A DNA stretch of 64,000 bases from positions 1,124,525 through 1,188,524 of the forward strand of contig NZ_JACGXL010000001.1 of assembly GCF_014138265.1 (NCBI RefSeq), written 5' to 3'. Below, piece by piece: positions 56,852 to 64,000 of this stretch. Each line of letters starts with the position of its first letter. The stretch's first letter is position 1. A program made the position numbers and the translations under genes. The stretch comes from Dokdonella fugitiva. GTDB taxonomy: Bacteria; Pseudomonadota; Gammaproteobacteria; Xanthomonadales; Rhodanobacteraceae. The notes below the pieces were generated by a model. That model was not told the origin of the DNA. It did not search any database and saw only the letters and a program-made list of their open reading frames with translations.

Positions 56852-59227
56852 ATGCGAACGCGCACCGCGCCCTCTCCTGCGTCACCCCGCCGCTGGCGAC
56901 GGCGCCTGCGCCACGCCACGGCATGCGTCGTGCTGGTCGCAACGCTGGTGTTCCTGCTCGACCGCCTGTTCCCGCTGCCGCTGCCCGACGGGTTGGGCGG
57001 CAGCACGGTGGTGCTCGCGCGCGACGGCACGCCGCTGCGTGCGTTTCCCGACCGCGACGGCGTCTGGCGCTATCCGGTCGCGGTCGAAGACGTGTCGCCG
57101 CTCTACGTCGAGGCGCTGCTCACCTATGAGGACCGCTGGTTCTGGCGCCATCCGGGCGTGAATCCGTTCGCGCTCGCGCGTGCATTCGCGCAGTGGATCG
57201 TGCACGGCCGGCTGGTTTCCGGAGGCTCGACGTTGACGATGCAGGTCGCGCGCATCCTCGACGGCATGCCGCACAGCGCGCTCGGCAAGTTGCGCCAGAT
57301 CGCGCGCGCGCTGCAGCTCGAGGCGCACCTGTCCAAGCGCGAGATCCTCGCGCTCTACCTCGAGCGCGCGCCGTTCGGGGGCACCATCGAAGGCGTCGAG
57401 GCGGCATCGTGGGCCTACCTCGGCAAACCCGCCTCGCGCCTCTCGCGCGCGGAAGCCGCGTTGCTCGCCGTGCTGCCGCAGATGCCGAGCCGGCTGCGCC
57501 CGGACCGCAACGCGGATGCCGCGCGCGTCGCGCGCGACAAGGTGCTCGCGCGGATGGCCGACCTCGGCGTGTGGACGCCCGCCGAAGTACACGACGCGCG
57601 CGTCGAGTCGGTCGCTGCGCGCGCGCTGCAGCCACCGCTGAGCGCAGCGCTGCTCGCCGAACGCCTGCATGCGGAACGACCGGGCGAACGGCGCATCGCG
57701 ACGACGATCGACGCGGAGCTGCAGCATGCGCTCGAAGCGCGCGTGAGCGACTACCTCGGACGCCTGCCCGAGCGCACTTCGGCTGCGCTGCTCGTCGTCG
57801 ACAATGCGACGCTCGGGGCGCGTGCGTACGTCGGCTCGGCGGAGTTCGGTGACGAACAGCGGCTCGGCCACGTCGACATGGTGCGTGCATGGCGTTCGCC
57901 CGGTTCGACCCTGAAGCCGTTCCTCTACGGACTCGCGCTCGACGACGGCCTCATCGATTCGGAGAGCCTGCTCGTCGACGCGCCGCAGTCGTTCGGCGGC
58001 TATCGCCCCGGCAATTTCGATCTCGCCTACAACGGCCCGATCGGCGCCGCCGAAGCGCTGCGCCTGTCGCTCAACGTGCCTGCGGTCGACCTCGTCGACC
58101 GCATCGGTCCGATCCGCTTCGCCGCGCGCCTCGCCAACGCCGGACTCGACCTGCGCCTGCCGCGCGGTGCCGCGCCGAACCTGTCGGTGATCCTCGGCGG
58201 TGCGGGCGTGCGCATGGAGGACCTCGTCGGCGCATACACCGCGCTCAATCGCGGCGGCGTCGCCGGTCGCGTGCGCTACGCCCGCGACGACGCGACGATC
58301 GATCGACGCATCCTGTCCGACGGCGCGGCGTGGATCGTGCGCGACATCCTCGAGGCGAATCCGCGTCCCGGCTACGCCCCGGGCACGTTCGATCCCGGCT
58401 CGCGTCCACGCGTCGCCTGGAAGACCGGCACGAGCTACGGCTTCCGTGACGCCTGGGCGGTAGGTGCTACGCGCACCTACACGATCGCGGTGTGGATCGG
58501 CCGCCCCGACGGCACGCCGCTGCCGGGCCAGTACGGCGCGGTCACCGCGCTGCCGCTGATGTTCCAGATCGTCGACAGCCTGCCGCGCAGTGCGGTCGCT
58601 GCGGCACCGTCGCCGCCGCCGCCGGGCGTGAGCGAGCGCGAGGTGTGCTGGCCGCTCGGTCTCGCCTACGACCCGGCGCATCCCGAGCTGTGCCACCAGA
58701 AGCACACCGCGTGGGTGCTCGACGGGGTGATCCCGCCGACGCTGGCCGAGCGTGATGCGACGAGCTGGAGCGCCGGCCTGCTGCATGTGCGCGTCGACGC
58801 CGCGACCGGCGAACGCCTCAGCGCCGGCTGCGAGCGCAGGCGCGCGCGCGAGGTCGACGTCGCGCGCTGGCCCGCCCTCGTCTATCCATGGCTGTCGCGC
58901 GACCTGCGTCGGCGCGCGAGCCTGCCGGGCCTCGCGCGCGGCTGCGCCGAGGACGGCCTCGCCGCGACCTTGCCGCTGCGCATCGACGGCATCGGCGCGG
59001 ACGCGGCGATCGCCCGCGCGCCGAACAGCAGCACGCCGGCGACCCTGCACCTGCGCGCACTCGGCGCGGCCGGCGACGTGCAGTGGCTCGTCAACGGCCG
59101 CCTTGCCGGCAGCACCCGCGGCGGCGCCGCGTTCGAACATGCGTTCGAGCACACCGGGCCGCAAACGATCACTGCGCTCGCCGACAGTGGCGCCTGGGCG
59201 CAATTGCAGGTGCGCGTGTTGCGCTGA
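56852..59227 (+). CDS. pbpC: Penicillin-binding protein 1C
   Basis: A 791-residue bifunctional peptidoglycan synthase. It has one N-terminal membrane helix (about 24-38). The GT51 glycosyltransferase domain has catalytic Glu93 in TYEDRWFWRHPG and VSGGSTLTMQVARI. The transpeptidase has the nucleophile Ser352 in SPGSTLKPF, SLN in LRLSLNVPAVDL and the KTGT box (WKTGTSYGFRDAW). The C-terminal PBP1C-specific BiPBP_C domain completes it (HLRALGAAGDVQWLVNGRLA). PBP1C with YfhM is thought to repair and guard the wall after attack. The length is close to the E. coli protein (770). Confidence 0.95.
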   Translation: MRTRTAPSPASPRRWRRRLRHATACVVLVATLVFLLDRLFPLPLPDGLGGSTVVLARDGTPLRAFPDRDGVWRYPVAVEDVSPLYVEALLTYEDRWFWRHPGVNPFALARAFAQWIVHGRLVSGGSTLTMQVARILDGMPHSALGKLRQIARALQLEAHLSKREILALYLERAPFGGTIEGVEAASWAYLGKPASRLSRAEAALLAVLPQMPSRLRPDRNADAARVARDKVLARMADLGVWTPAEVHDARVESVAARALQPPLSAALLAERLHAERPGERRIATTIDAELQHALEARVSDYLGRLPERTSAALLVVDNATLGARAYVGSAEFGDEQRLGHVDMVRAWRSPGSTLKPFLYGLALDDGLIDSESLLVDAPQSFGGYRPGNFDLAYNGPIGAAEALRLSLNVPAVDLVDRIGPIRFAARLANAGLDLRLPRGAAPNLSVILGGAGVRMEDLVGAYTALNRGGVAGRVRYARDDATIDRRILSDGAAWIVRDILEANPRPGYAPGTFDPGSRPRVAWKTGTSYGFRDAWAVGATRTYTIAVWIGRPDGTPLPGQYGAVTALPLMFQIVDSLPRSAVAAAPSPPPPGVSEREVCWPLGLAYDPAHPELCHQKHTAWVLDGVIPPTLAERDATSWSAGLLHVRVDAATGERLSAGCERRRAREVDVARWPALVYPWLSRDLRRRASLPGLARGCAEDGLAATLPLRIDGIGADAAIARAPNSSTPATLHLRALGAAGDVQWLVNGRLAGSTRGGAAFEHAFEHTGPQTITALADSGAWAQLQVRVLR

Positions 59228-59553
59228 CGAATGGTTGGGTGGGCCGACGAAAGAAGTGGCCACCACGCCCGGTCTGTCGCGGCGACCCGGTGGCGATGGT
59301 GCTGCGCTGCATCGTTGCCGGCGTCGTGCAAGGAAACGCCCGCGATCGCGGTCTTGATCGGCGTACCGGCACATTGCAGCGCAGCAATCGACGAAGCGTT
59401 CGCCCGCAGCGGCGAAGCGTGACATCGGGAGCGACCGTTGCGGGTCGAATACGCCGCGTTAACGCGAACGCGATTAACGTAGAGAGGCCAGTCGCCGGAC
59501 GCTCGGCGCAAACCAGGGGCATGCGCCCCATCATCCATACGGAGATCACTCGA
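59228..59553. other. 326-base intergenic region upstream of the metallophore cluster
   Basis: No supported gene; the short frames present are low-complexity. It probably holds the promoter of the precursor gene. TTGCGG (59438-59443) and TAACGC (59460-59465), 16 bases apart, are the best -35/-10 pair I see. GCGTTAACGC at 59456-59465 is a perfect palindrome, followed by the related GCGATTAACG. This may be an operator. The ribosome-binding site GGAGA lies at 59541-59545. Confidence 0.4.
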
Positions 59554-60057
59554 ATGTCCAGCAAGATCGGCAACACCCTCAGCGTCGCGATCGGCGCAGC
59601 GTTCATCGGTTCGCTTTCGCTGAGCCAGCTCGCCGCGGCCAGCCCGGCGTTCCAGGCCAGCGACCTTGCGACGGGCTACATGCTCGCGGCCGCCGGCGAA
59701 GGCAAGTGCGGCGAAGGCAAGTGCGGCGTCGAGAAGATGGACACCAACAAGGACGGCAAGGTGTCGATGGAAGAAGCGAAGGCGGCGAAGATGGCCGACC
59801 TCGAGAAGCACTTCAAGGACGTCGATACGAACGGCGACGGTTTCGTCGACAAGGCGGAAATGGACGCGCACCATGCCGCGATGAACAAGAAGGGCAAGGA
59901 AGCGTCCTGCGGCGGCGACAAGAAGAAGGCCGAAGGTTCGTGCGGCGGCGACAAGAAGAAGGCGGAAGGTTCCTGCGGCGGCGACAAGAAGAAGTCCGCC
60001 GAGGGTTCGTGTGGCGGCCACAAGGACGCCGAGGGCAGCTGCGGCGGCGCCCGCTGA
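59554..60057 (+). CDS. HvfA/BufA-like RiPP metallophore precursor with EF-hands
   Basis: A 167-residue exported protein. The signal peptide ends near QLAAA-S (about 30). A tandem [10 protein letters not shown] lies at 49-58, followed by two EF-hand loops, [12 protein letters not shown] (63-74) and [12 protein letters not shown] (91-102). Then come one ASCGG and four EGSCGG units spaced by Lys-rich linkers (C119, C130, C141, C153, C163). EGKCG repeats are the sites modified by MNIO enzymes in HvfA-type precursors (Cys to oxazolone/thioamide), and the next two genes are such an enzyme and its partner. The EF-hands between two Cys blocks are unusual. ATG 59554 follows GGAGA by eight bases; ATG 59521 is an alternative. 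Confidence 0.82.
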   Translation: MSSKIGNTLSVAIGAAFIGSLSLSQLAAASPAFQASDLATGYMLAAAGEGKCGEGKCGVEKMDTNKDGKVSMEEAKAAKMADLEKHFKDVDTNGDGFVDKAEMDAHHAAMNKKGKEASCGGDKKKAEGSCGGDKKKAEGSCGGDKKKSAEGSCGGHKDAEGSCGGAR

Positions 60058-60058
60058 G

Positions 60059-60934
60059 ATGCCCATCCGTAGTCCCGCGCTGCACGGTGCAGGACTCGGC
60101 CTGCGGCGGGCCCTGTTGGGCCCGCTGCAGGAACACCTCGCGACCGCCGCCGAGGCGGAGCCGCGCGCGATCGATTTCTTCGAGATCGCACCGGAGAACT
60201 GGATCGGCGTCGGCGGCAAGCTCGGCCGCAGCCTGCGCGAGCTGACCGAACGCCATGCGTTCGTCTGCCACGGCCTGTCGCTCTCGCTCGGCGGACCCGA
60301 GCCGCTCGACGAAACGCTGCTCGCACGCATCCGCCGCCTGCTCGATGCGCACGGCATCGGGGTCTATTCCGAACATCTGTCGTACTGCTCCGACGACGGC
60401 CACCTGTACGACCTCATGCCGATTCCGTTCACCGACGAGGCCGTGCACCACGTCGCCGCACGGATCCGCCAGACGCAGGACGTGCTCGGCCAGCGCATCG
60501 CGGTCGAGAACGTGTCGTATTACGCGGCACCGTCGCAGGCGATGACGGAGATCGACTTCGTCAACGCGGTGCTGCGCGAGGCCGACTGCGACCTGCTGCT
60601 CGACGTCAACAACATCCACGTCAACAGCGTGAACCACGGCTACGACGCCGGCGCGTTCCTCGACGCCCTGCCCGGCGAACGCGTCGCCTACATCCACGTC
60701 GCCGGCCACTACGTCGAAGCGCCGGACCTGCTGGTCGATACGCACGGCGCGGCGATCATCGACCCGGTCTGGCAGCTGCTCGCGCGCGCGTACCGCAACT
60801 TCGGCGTGCGGCCGACGCTGGTCGAACGCGACTTCAACTTCCCGCCGCTCGCCGAACTGATCGGAGAGGTGCACACGATCCGCACGATCCAGGCCGACCA
60901 CGGGAGCGCGAGTCGCGATGCGCGCAGCGCCTGA
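60059..60934 (+). CDS. DUF692 multinuclear non-haem iron oxidase (MNIO), HvfB/BufB/MbnB type
   Basis: A 291-residue TIM-barrel enzyme of the DUF692 family. Members bind two or three irons and convert Cys residues of a precursor peptide to oxazolone/thioamide or related groups. The ligands and neighbours are in place: [83 protein letters not shown] and [12 protein letters not shown]. It starts one base after the precursor stop and overlaps the partner gene by 17 bases. The product of the modification is inferred. Confidence 0.93.
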   Translation: MPIRSPALHGAGLGLRRALLGPLQEHLATAAEAEPRAIDFFEIAPENWIGVGGKLGRSLRELTERHAFVCHGLSLSLGGPEPLDETLLARIRRLLDAHGIGVYSEHLSYCSDDGHLYDLMPIPFTDEAVHHVAARIRQTQDVLGQRIAVENVSYYAAPSQAMTEIDFVNAVLREADCDLLLDVNNIHVNSVNHGYDAGAFLDALPGERVAYIHVAGHYVEAPDLLVDTHGAAIIDPVWQLLARAYRNFGVRPTLVERDFNFPPLAELIGEVHTIRTIQADHGSASRDARSA

Positions 60935-61694
60935 GGCCGGCTCCACCCGCGCGGCGCAGTACGCGTTCGCCGCGCACATCCGCGATCCGCTGCGCGCGCC
61001 GGCACCGCCCGACGTCGAACCGCGCCGCATGGCCGTCTACACGGAACTGTTCTTCAACAACGTGTCGAACCTGCTCGCGGCGAACTTCCCGGTGATCCGG
61101 CGCCTGCACGACGACACGGCCTGGGAAGCGCGCGTGCGCGCGTTCTACCGCGACCATCGCGCGCGCACGCCGTTGTTCACCGAGATCGCGCGCGAGTTCA
61201 TCCGCCATCTCGAAGCACGCGCCGACGCCGGTGCGGGCGATCCGCCGTTCCTGGTCGAACTTGCGCACTACGAATGGAGCGAACTCGCGCTCAGCCTCGA
61301 CGAAGCCGACGTGAACGCGCCCGGTTGCGACCGCGCCGGCGACGTGCTCGCCGGCGTGCCCGTTCTGTCGCCGGTCGCGCGCCTGCTCGCCTACCGCTGG
61401 CCGGTGCACCGCATCGGGCCCGACTTCATCCCCGACGAACCCGCACCGCAACCGGTGCTGCTGCTGCTCGTGCGCGACCGCGACGACGAGGTGCGCTTCA
61501 TCGAGATCGACGCGCTCTCGGCGATGCTGGTCGAGCGCCTCGGCGCGAACCGGCACCGCACGGGCGCCGGCTGCATCGACGACCTGCTCGCCGAACTGGG
61601 CCGCGCGGGCGATCCGGCGCTGCTGGCGTCCGGTGCGGCGATCCTGAACCACCTGCGCACGCGCGACGTGATCCTCGGCACCGCCGTCGCCTGA
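60918..61694 (+). CDS. DUF2063 partner protein, HvfC/BufC-like
   Basis: A 258-residue protein of the DUF2063 family that recruits the precursor peptide to the DUF692 oxidase. The N-terminal helical domain has [33 protein letters not shown] then NFPVIRRL, and [15 protein letters not shown]. The rest ([34 protein letters not shown]) is standard for the family. Its start lies inside the end of the oxidase gene, so the two are translated together. No DoxX-type membrane gene (HvfD) follows; the next genes are on the other strand. Confidence 0.9.
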   Translation: MRAAPEAGSTRAAQYAFAAHIRDPLRAPAPPDVEPRRMAVYTELFFNNVSNLLAANFPVIRRLHDDTAWEARVRAFYRDHRARTPLFTEIAREFIRHLEARADAGAGDPPFLVELAHYEWSELALSLDEADVNAPGCDRAGDVLAGVPVLSPVARLLAYRWPVHRIGPDFIPDEPAPQPVLLLLVRDRDDEVRFIEIDALSAMLVERLGANRHRTGAGCIDDLLAELGRAGDPALLASGAAILNHLRTRDVILGTAVA

Positions 61695-61729
61695 GCGGTC
61701 GCGTGGCCGCGATCGACCGTGACCGCCCG

Positions 61730-62635
61730 CTAGCCCGACGCCGACTTCACGAGCAGGTGCTTGGCGAGCGCGCCCTGCAGGTGGCCGACGCCGCGCGCGA
61801 GGTGGAGCACCGCGAACGGCAGCACGATCCCGAGCAGCAGCGCGAGCGGCATGATCACGAGCGGCGGCACGACCGACTGGCCGTCGAGGTAGATGCCGCC
61901 CTCGATGACGCCGAACTGCGCCAGCACGAGCGCGAACGGCCCGGCGATCATGCCGATCGACAACGTGATGCCGACCACCGCGAGCGTGAAGTAGAGGATG
62001 CCGAGCGGCAGCATGAGCACCATGTACAGCAGCGTCGACCACGTGCGCGGATCGGTGAACATCGCGGTGATGCGCGCGCGCCAGGACAGCTCGCGGTCGG
62101 TGTACGGCGGCCGCCGTGGCATGCGCTCGCCGAGCATGACCTCGATGATGCGTCCCTCGACGAGCGCGAGCACGCGCACGGTACCGAAGAACAGTACTGC
62201 GAACGCGATGCCGAAGATGAGGATCGACAGGCCGAGCGAGAGCGACAGGCCGGTCACCGCCCAGGTGAAGTAGAAAATGCCGGTCGCGAGCGACAGCAAC
62301 ATGTAGAACAGTGCGGCGTACGCGCGCGGATCGCCGGCGACGCCGAAGAAGCGGCCGATCGCGCTACGCCGCGGCGGCGGCGGCGGCGGGCGCAGCGCCT
62401 GCTGCACCACCTGCTCCTTGTCGACGTAGATCGCGGCGACCTCTTCCGGCGCACCATAGCTGTTGGCAATCTTCGCGAGCACGTCCGCTTCGGACTTGCC
62501 CGGGTTCTCGGCGAGCTCGGCGCGCAGGTGGTCCTCGGCGTCGTAGAGCGCGTCCTGGATCAATGCCGGGTCGGCGCCGCCGAGCGCGGCGCGCAGCTGG
62601 TCGAGGTATTCCCTGATCGTACGTGGCGTGCTCAT
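61730..62635 (-). CDS. Membrane sensor/permease-like protein (HAAS-type N-terminus plus putative sensor domain)
   Basis: A 301-residue protein. Residues about 1-75 are a soluble helical part of the HAAS/DUF1700 kind (TIREYLDQLRAALGGADPAL, DAEDHLRAELAENPGKSEAD, VLAKIANSYGAPEEVAAIY). After a poly-Pro linker come two similar blocks with paired membrane helices (FYMLLSLATGIFYFTWAVTG and LYMVLMLPLGILYFTLAVVG). They resemble the 'putative sensor' domain. Such proteins are typically coded with PadR regulators, as here. The start overlaps the padR stop (ATGA). The signal sensed is unknown. Confidence 0.82.
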   Translation of the reverse strand: MSTPRTIREYLDQLRAALGGADPALIQDALYDAEDHLRAELAENPGKSEADVLAKIANSYGAPEEVAAIYVDKEQVVQQALRPPPPPPRRSAIGRFFGVAGDPRAYAALFYMLLSLATGIFYFTWAVTGLSLSLGLSILIFGIAFAVLFFGTVRVLALVEGRIIEVMLGERMPRRPPYTDRELSWRARITAMFTDPRTWSTLLYMVLMLPLGILYFTLAVVGITLSIGMIAGPFALVLAQFGVIEGGIYLDGQSVVPPLVIMPLALLLGIVLPFAVLHLARGVGHLQGALAKHLLVKSASG

Positions 62636-62991
62636 GTGCCCTCCAGCACGGTGTCGACGAAATCGCGGGTCGCGGTCCAGGCGTAGCTCCATTCATCGAG
62701 GACGCGGCGCCCGAGCGGGGTGATGCGGTAGTAGCGGCGCGGCGGGCCCGCGACCGACGGCTCGACCTCGCTCGCGAGCAGGCCGGCCGAATCGAGGTTG
62801 CGCAGCACCGGGTACAGCGCGCTCTGCTTGCCGCTGAGCACGCCCTCGCCGGTCTCATCGAGCTGCTTGGCGATCTGGTAGCCGTACATCGGCGACCGTG
62901 CGCGCGCGAGCACCGCGAGCAGCACGAGCGAAACGATGCCGGCGCTCAGCTCCTTGTGGAACTTCCACAGGTGGGTTTCGGTGGCGACCAT
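62632..62991 (-). CDS. PadR family transcriptional regulator
   Basis: A 119-residue winged-helix repressor: ELSAGIVSLVLLAVLARARS, PMYGYQIAKQL, GEGVLSGKQSALYPVLRNLD and GPPRRYYRITPLGRRVLDEW are the usual PadR helices and wing. It is coded first and coupled to the sensor/permease gene by an ATGA overlap. In such pairs PadR commonly represses its own operon. An inverted repeat overlapping a -10-like box lies upstream. Confidence 0.93.
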   Translation of the reverse strand: MVATETHLWKFHKELSAGIVSLVLLAVLARARSPMYGYQIAKQLDETGEGVLSGKQSALYPVLRNLDSAGLLASEVEPSVAGPPRRYYRITPLGRRVLDEWSYAWTATRDFVDTVLEGT

Positions 62992-63025
62992 GCCATGCCC
63001 TTCATGTCTGCATAGGCTCAGGTGG

Positions 63026-63054
63026 ACTATAGTGTTTACTTCGCACTAGCAGAC
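63026..63054 (-). promoter_or_regulatory. Putative promoter and operator of the padR operon
   Basis: On the minus strand a -10-like TATAGT (63031-63026) lies about 35 bases before the padR start; the -35 (GTCTGC at 63054-63049) is weak. TAGTG at 63030-63034 and CACTA at 63044-63048 form an inverted repeat around nine bases that overlaps the -10, as expected for autorepression by PadR. Confidence 0.45.
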
Positions 63055-63126
63055 GGGCCGGAAGTCATGCCCACGCCCGGCCGCCCGGGGCATGGTCTAA
63101 TGGGCGTTTCCCCGCACGGCCCGCAC

Positions 63127-64000
63127 ATGATCGATCGACTCGACGGCCTTTCCGGAATGGCACGCCAGCTGCTGCAGGAGGCGACCGCGGCGCTGCAACG
63201 ACGCGACGCGGCGACGACCCTGCAGCGCGCGACCGCGCTGCGCGCGCTCGCGCCGAAGCATCCGGAGTCGCTGCGCCTGTTCGCGGCGATCGCGCGACTG
63301 CAGGGCCGCGCCGACGACGCGGTCGCCCTGCTCCGCGAAGCCGTGGCGGCGCGTCCGGACGACATGCTCGTGCTCGGCAACCTCGCCCACGCCCTGGCCG
63401 AACGGAACCTGCTCGACGAGGCGGCCGACCTGCTGCGCCGCTGCGTCGCGCTGGAGCCCACGCAACCCGCGCATGCACTCGCACTCGCGCAGATGCTCGA
63501 GCGCATGAACGACGCCGAGGCCGCGTCCAGGGTGCTCGGCGAACTGCTGGAGCGCGAGCCGACGTCCGTACCCGCGCGGCTCGCCCTCGCACGCATGCAT
63601 TTCATGCTCGGCCGGACCGACGACGCGGTGGCAGAATATCGCCGCGTACTCGCCGACGCGCCGGACACGGTGGCTGCGTGGTACGGCCTGTCCAACCTGC
63701 GCGAACCGCCGTTCGACGCGCGCGACGTCGCGGCGATCGAACGCCTGCACGCGCGCACCGACCTGCCCGACCACGCGCGCGCTTCGATCGGCTTCGCGCT
63801 CGCGCGCGCCTACGAGGCGAGCGACCGGCACGCGGATGCGTGGCCCGTGCTGGTCGCGGCGAACACGACCTGGCGCCGGCGCCAGCACTGGGACGGCGCG
63901 AGGATGTCGCAGCACGTGCGCGCGACGACCGCCGCATTCGAGACGCTGCCTGCGCGCGACGACGACCAGCGCGGTACGGGCCTCGTGTTCATCGTCGGCC
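63127..64000 (+). CDS. TPR-repeat sulfotransferase, N-terminal part (cut by window end)
   Basis: An open frame of 291 codons running off the right edge. Residues about 1-190 are TPR repeats (DAVALLREAVAARPDDMLVL, EAADLLRRCVALEPTQPAHA, DAVAEYRRVLADAPDTVAAW). The last visible residues, GTGLVFIVG, are the strand that enters the PAPS-binding loop of sulfotransferases in TPR-sulfotransferase fusions, where PRSGTT usually follows. An in-frame ATG at 63100 is an alternative start; neither has a clear ribosome-binding site. The substrate and the C-terminal catalytic domain lie outside the window. Confidence 0.8.
   Translation, partial: MIDRLDGLSGMARQLLQEATAALQRRDAATTLQRATALRALAPKHPESLRLFAAIARLQGRADDAVALLREAVAARPDDMLVLGNLAHALAERNLLDEAADLLRRCVALEPTQPAHALALAQMLERMNDAEAASRVLGELLEREPTSVPARLALARMHFMLGRTDDAVAEYRRVLADAPDTVAAWYGLSNLREPPFDARDVAAIERLHARTDLPDHARASIGFALARAYEASDRHADAWPVLVAANTTWRRRQHWDGARMSQHVRATTAAFETLPARDDDQRGTGLVFIVG

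Noticed and set aside
59231-59422. Small frame of 63 codons between pbpC and the metallophore precursor
   Set aside because: No ribosome-binding site, no motif, composition as in noncoding shadow frames. Treated as upstream region.

Overview
The window is GC-rich bacterial DNA, densely coded on both strands. It carries no rRNA, tRNA, CRISPR array, insertion sequence or phage gene that I can recognise. The gene repertoire suggests a gammaproteobacterium of the Xanthomonadales (Lysobacterales), most like Rhodanobacteraceae such as Dokdonella. This rests on the NagP/NagR/NagB-II/NagA cluster with a TonB-dependent receptor, CopL-CopA-CopB, the YfhM-PbpC pair, a TPR-sulfotransferase and secreted proteins with a 'DGFE' tail. 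The taxonomic call is an inference from gene content.

Region 1 (1-10.5 kb) looks like a stress-adaptation island of small genes. It has two Crp/Fnr-type regulators, a DUF1328 membrane peptide, a periplasmic three-BON-domain protein, the NhaA Na+/H+ antiporter, a fatty-acid desaturase coupled to an RRM RNA-binding protein, and several unassigned proteins of 80-130 residues. Three of the small proteins (6179-6478, 8911-9189, 9459-9788) look like divergent copies of one family.

Region 2 (10.7-22.4 kb) is a chitin/N-acetylglucosamine utilisation locus. A GH20 hexosaminidase lipoprotein, a TonB receptor and a glucokinase-type kinase lie leftward. The NagP permease, NagR repressor, NagB-II deaminase and NagA deacetylase lie rightward. 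A perfect palindromic operator and a second half-matching site sit between the two arms.

Region 3 (22.4-25.3 kb) is an ECF42-type sigma factor with a DGPF/YCII protein, a VOC protein and an SRPBCC protein, preceded by a sequence matching the published ECF42 promoter.

Region 4 (25.3-43.3 kb) mixes metal resistance and housekeeping genes: a CzcCBA-type RND efflux operon led by a Cys-rich small protein, serS, two MFS transporters (one divergent from a TetR regulator with a duplicated operator/leader peptide), rarA, copLAB, rlmJ, and small YCII and GFA proteins.

Region 5 (43.3-50.2 kb) holds two large secreted proteins encoded in a coupled pair behind a membrane-anchored winged-helix/TPR regulator.

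Region 6 (50.5-61.7 kb) holds the alpha-2-macroglobulin homologue, a GT-C-like membrane protein and PBP1C. It is followed by a compact MNIO (DUF692) RiPP metallophore cluster whose precursor combines EF-hands with repeated EGKCG/EGSCGG motifs. That precursor is the most interesting item in the window. The window closes with a PadR/sensor-permease pair and the start of a TPR-sulfotransferase cut by the edge.
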